DNA of 64,000 nt, from assembly GCA_963762605.1 (NCBI GenBank), contig CAVXLJ010000026.1, forward strand, positions 10,959 through 74,958, in the 5' to 3' direction. A model generated the notes under the pieces. That model did not search any database. It was not told the origin of the DNA and saw only the letters and a program-made list of their open reading frames with translations. Every line of letters starts with the position of its first letter. Positions within the stretch are counted from its first letter, which is position 1. Shown here in pieces: positions 61,753-64,000 of the stretch. A program made the position numbers and the translations under genes. This stretch comes from CAVSRC01 sp963762605 (lineage in GTDB: Bacteria; Pseudomonadota; Alphaproteobacteria; Rhizobiales; Kaistiaceae).

Positions 61753-62861
61753 CCAGGCGGATCATCCAGTTCGGTACCAGCCGTTTTCTTCAGGCACATG
61801 TGGACCTGTTCGTCCACGAGGCGCGGATGGGCGGGCAGGATATCGGGCCGATCACGGTCGTGAAGACGACCAGAAGCGCCGAGCGCTCCGGCCGCGTCGC
61901 GGCGTTCCGTCGGCCGGGCGGTTTTCCGGTCCGCATTCAGGGCTACCGCGGCGCGCAGATCGTTGACGAGACCGTCCAGGTCACCAGTGTCGATGGTGCA
62001 CTCGAAGCGGAGGCGGATTGGGCCCGTCTGACGGAACTCTTCGCCGGCGAAGCCGCCTTCATCGTCAGCAATGTCGGCGATCGCGGCTACGAGATCGACG
62101 AAGCCGATCGCGCCGCGCCGCCACCTGCGGGCAACGCTGCCGCAAGTTACCCGGCGAAGCTCCTGCAGCTTCTGTTGGCGCGGCACGCGGAAGGCGGGCA
62201 TCCCCTGACCATCCTGCCCTGCGAGCTGGTGCCGCGGAACGGCGCCGTTCTCAGGCAGCATGTCGAGGACCTGGCCGCCGGCTGGAAGACAGGCGACGCC
62301 TTCGGCCAATGGCTCAAGGAAGCCGTCACCTTCACCGATACGCTGGTCGACCGTATCGTCTCTGCCGCCATCGAGCCGGTTGGAGCCGTCGCCGAGCCAT
62401 ATGCGCTATGGGCGATTTGCGCGCAGTCGGCGCCGTTCCGCCACCCGGCCGTCAGCGCCGTGCCGGACCTCGAGCCGATCGAGCGCCTGAAGCTCCATAT
62501 TCTTAATCTCGGCCACACCTGGCTGGCCGAAACTTGGCAAAGGGAAGGCCGCCGAGACGGGGAGACGGTGAAGGAAATTCTCGCCGATCGGCGTGTGAAG
62601 CAGCAGCTCGACGCGCTTTACGCCGATGAGGTGCTGCCGGGATTTGCCGCGCACGCGATGCAAGGCGAGGCGAAGGAATATGTCGCCGTGACCTTGGGGC
62701 GCTTCATGAATCCGTTTCTCGAGCACAGGATCGCCGACATCGCCCAGAACCATGCGGTCAAAGTGCAGCGCCGTATCGGTGCCTTCATCGATTGGGCAAA
62801 GGGCGCCGACGCGTCGCTCAAGATGCCGCGTCTGGAAGCGCTGGTGATGGCCTACGCCTGA
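61749..62861 (+). CDS. Mannitol dehydrogenase family protein, tagaturonate reductase-like
   Basis: A 370-residue polyol-specific long-chain dehydrogenase. The Rossmann motif is IIQFGTSRFLQAHVDLF (GxGxFxxAH type), and LKLHILNLGHTWLAE carries the K-x-x-x-x-N-x-x-H catalytic set (Lys and His visible). LVPRNGAVLR (CELVPRNG) resembles the CENxxxNG motif of UxaB/UxuB enzymes, modified. The ATG overlaps the upstream TGA. Substrate probably a keto-sugar acid. Confidence 0.87.
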   Translation: MTRRIIQFGTSRFLQAHVDLFVHEARMGGQDIGPITVVKTTRSAERSGRVAAFRRPGGFPVRIQGYRGAQIVDETVQVTSVDGALEAEADWARLTELFAGEAAFIVSNVGDRGYEIDEADRAAPPPAGNAAASYPAKLLQLLLARHAEGGHPLTILPCELVPRNGAVLRQHVEDLAAGWKTGDAFGQWLKEAVTFTDTLVDRIVSAAIEPVGAVAEPYALWAICAQSAPFRHPAVSAVPDLEPIERLKLHILNLGHTWLAETWQREGRRDGETVKEILADRRVKQQLDALYADEVLPGFAAHAMQGEAKEYVAVTLGRFMNPFLEHRIADIAQNHAVKVQRRIGAFIDWAKGADASLKMPRLEALVMAYA

Positions 62862-62876
62862 GCGCCGAAGCGGGCC

Positions 62877-63761
62877 TCACTCGATCGATGCCAGCAGCGT
62901 ACGACGTGCCGAGGCCAGATGGCGTCGGCAGGCTGCTTCGACACGCACGGGATCGCGGCTGTACAGGGCTTCGATGTAGTCGAGATGCTCGCGCGCGGCC
63001 ACTTCGTTACGCTGCCGCTCGGTGCTCTTCCGCCACTGATAGTGATAGTGGAAGATGAGGGCCATCAGGTCGTAGAATCCCTCCATGAAACGATTGTGCG
63101 AAGCGTTGTAGACGAGGCGGTGGAAGCGCTCGTCGAGCACCGAGAATTCCTTGTAGCGCCGGTTGATGTAGCGCAGTAGCCGGCGGTGCTCTGTCTCCAG
63201 CGCCTTGAGCTCACTCCAGGCGGGCGCCTCCGGCGGCAAGGCGACGAAGGCCCTGGCGCAGGGAATCTCGAAGAGTTCGCGCACCTCGAACAGTTCGAGG
63301 GCGAACTCGGTCGTGAAGCCGCGAAAGATCCAGCCCGAGTTCGGCCGCTTCTCGACCAGGCCGAATTGTTCGAAGCGGCGCAGGCACTCTCGCACCGCGC
63401 TGGTCGACACGCCGAACTGCCGCGCCAGTTCCAGTCCGTTGACATATTCGCCCGGCTGCCGTCCGTTGCGCGAGATCCACTCCATGAGCTTCGATTCGAC
63501 GCGATCGGATGCCGCGATCGTATCGGCCATCGGGAAATGGTCGCGCTCGTCCGGCTTGCGCGCCAGCACCAGCCGGTTGTCCTTGCGCTTGACGATGCGC
63601 CGGTCGATGAGCGTGCGCAGTGCCTTGCGGATTGTCGTGCGCGACACGCCCACACTGTCGGCCAGTCTGGTTTCCGGATCGATCCGTGCGCCGAGCGGCT
63701 GCCGGGACAGCAAGTCGAGGAGCTCGTTAAAGGCCTTTTTGAAGACAGTGTCGCTCTTCAA
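62877..63761 (-). CDS. GntR family regulator with two winged helices and FCD domain
   Basis: A 294-residue regulator. The first winged helix is at about 30-68 (LADSVGVSRTTIRKALRTLI), the second at about 108-147 (LARQFGVSTSAVRECLRRFE), then a C-terminal FCD all-helical ligand domain (ELFEVRELFEIPCARAF; FHRLVYNASHN with metal-binding-type His and Asp). Ordinary GntR-FadR proteins have one DNA-binding domain. It is convergent with the dehydrogenase genes and likely controls the sugar regulon. Confidence 0.85.
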   Translation of the reverse strand: MKSDTVFKKAFNELLDLLSRQPLGARIDPETRLADSVGVSRTTIRKALRTLIDRRIVKRKDNRLVLARKPDERDHFPMADTIAASDRVESKLMEWISRNGRQPGEYVNGLELARQFGVSTSAVRECLRRFEQFGLVEKRPNSGWIFRGFTTEFALELFEVRELFEIPCARAFVALPPEAPAWSELKALETEHRRLLRYINRRYKEFSVLDERFHRLVYNASHNRFMEGFYDLMALIFHYHYQWRKSTERQRNEVAAREHLDYIEALYSRDPVRVEAACRRHLASARRTLLASIE

Positions 63762-63804
63762 CGGTCCGTTCCAGTGCAGCCCCTGTTCCAGGCCTGTCGG
63801 CTAG

Positions 63805-63818
63805 ATTTGATCACAAAT
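63805..63818. promoter_or_regulatory. ATTTG-N4-CAAAT dyad upstream of the GntR gene
   Basis: ATTTGATCACAAAT lies 44 bases before the regulator start. It resembles FadR-type GntR operators in size and in the TTTGATCA core, and would allow autoregulation. Confidence 0.45.
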
Positions 63819-63921
63819 GCCGTCGCCAGCATATGCGATGTGGCCGCAAAGTGGAGCCGGCCACGGGCAGGTGTCGCCGATCGTCTTGTGCGACAGGCAA
63901 CCCCTGATCGTCGCGTATTTC

Positions 63922-64000
63922 TCATTCCCGCGCGCCGACCTCGTCCTCGAGCAATTGCTGTCCCATAGCGCCATACCGGTAGAGCCCGAGGTTGCGTTGC
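63922..64000 (-). CDS. C-terminal end of an unidentified gene (partial)
   Basis: On the minus strand an open frame runs in from the window edge and ends at TGA (63922-63924), reading LGLYRYGAMGQQLLEDEVGA plus RE before the stop. The amino-acid pattern looks like a real protein tail, but 25 codons are too few to identify it. It would be the gene upstream of the GntR regulator in the same direction. Confidence 0.3.
   Translation of the reverse strand, partial: QRNLGLYRYGAMGQQLLEDEVGARE

Overview
The window is GC-rich DNA densely packed with genes on both strands, from an alphaproteobacterium, most likely of the order Hyphomicrobiales (Rhizobiales). The strongest taxonomic pointers are a complete acpXL-fabZXL-fabF2XL-fabF1XL-adh2XL-lpxXL cluster for very-long-chain acylation of lipid A, a rhizobial-type palindromic repeat, an MmcB-type repair protein, and NirK/NirV/pseudoazurin genes with an NnrR-like regulator. 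I saw no rRNA, tRNA, CRISPR array, insertion sequence or replication origin.

Layout. 1-5.6 kb: ABC-2 export permease, GNAT acetyltransferase, SDR, YcaQ-type glycosylase and an NAD(P)-binding protein. 5.6-6.65 kb: an AT-richer island holding a decayed gene with several frameshifts. 6.65-12.6 kb: gyrB, dedA, lysE, recF and a DUF930 protein. 12.7-17.5 kb: a Cys/His microprotein gene with an extreme Shine-Dalgarno, then a small nitrite-reduction module (DUF1858 protein, nnrR-like, nirK, nirV, pseudoazurin) with two FNR/NnrR-type boxes. 17.7-19.7 kb: a large ferritin-like/4Fe-4S/double CDGSH fusion interrupted by one frameshift. 19.7-24.1 kb: arsC, ccdA plus a thioredoxin-like partner, and an operon for a cytochrome b-diheme c fusion, an SHP-type haem protein and a diheme cytochrome c.

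24.1-27.1 kb: the full EF-P beta-lysylation set (epmB, epmA, efp); epmB carries an in-frame palindromic repeat. 27.3-31.3 kb: trxC, aldo/keto reductase, RbsD/FucU, SMP-30 and a DUF1624 membrane protein. 31.6-37.0 kb: the lipid A very-long-chain fatty acid cluster. 37.0-42.0 kb: mmcB, methyltransferase, GMC oxidoreductase, SDR, a secreted hypothetical and a GIY-YIG protein. 42.4-45.8 kb: a partial Flp/Tad pilus set (TPR lipoprotein, CpaD-like, CpaC, CpaB).

46.0-55.7 kb: a branched-chain-type ABC transporter joined to an amidohydrolase, MarR regulator, crotonase, feruloyl-CoA synthase and SDR. Together these match the CoA-dependent beta-oxidative hydroxycinnamate (ferulate/p-coumarate) pathway known from Agrobacterium. 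55.9-63.8 kb: a sugar/polyol regulon with an aldo/keto reductase, a ribose-type ABC transporter, a zinc dehydrogenase, a mannitol-dehydrogenase-family enzyme and a GntR regulator with two winged-helix domains. Both ABC operons have a perfect hairpin just after the substrate-binding-protein gene.
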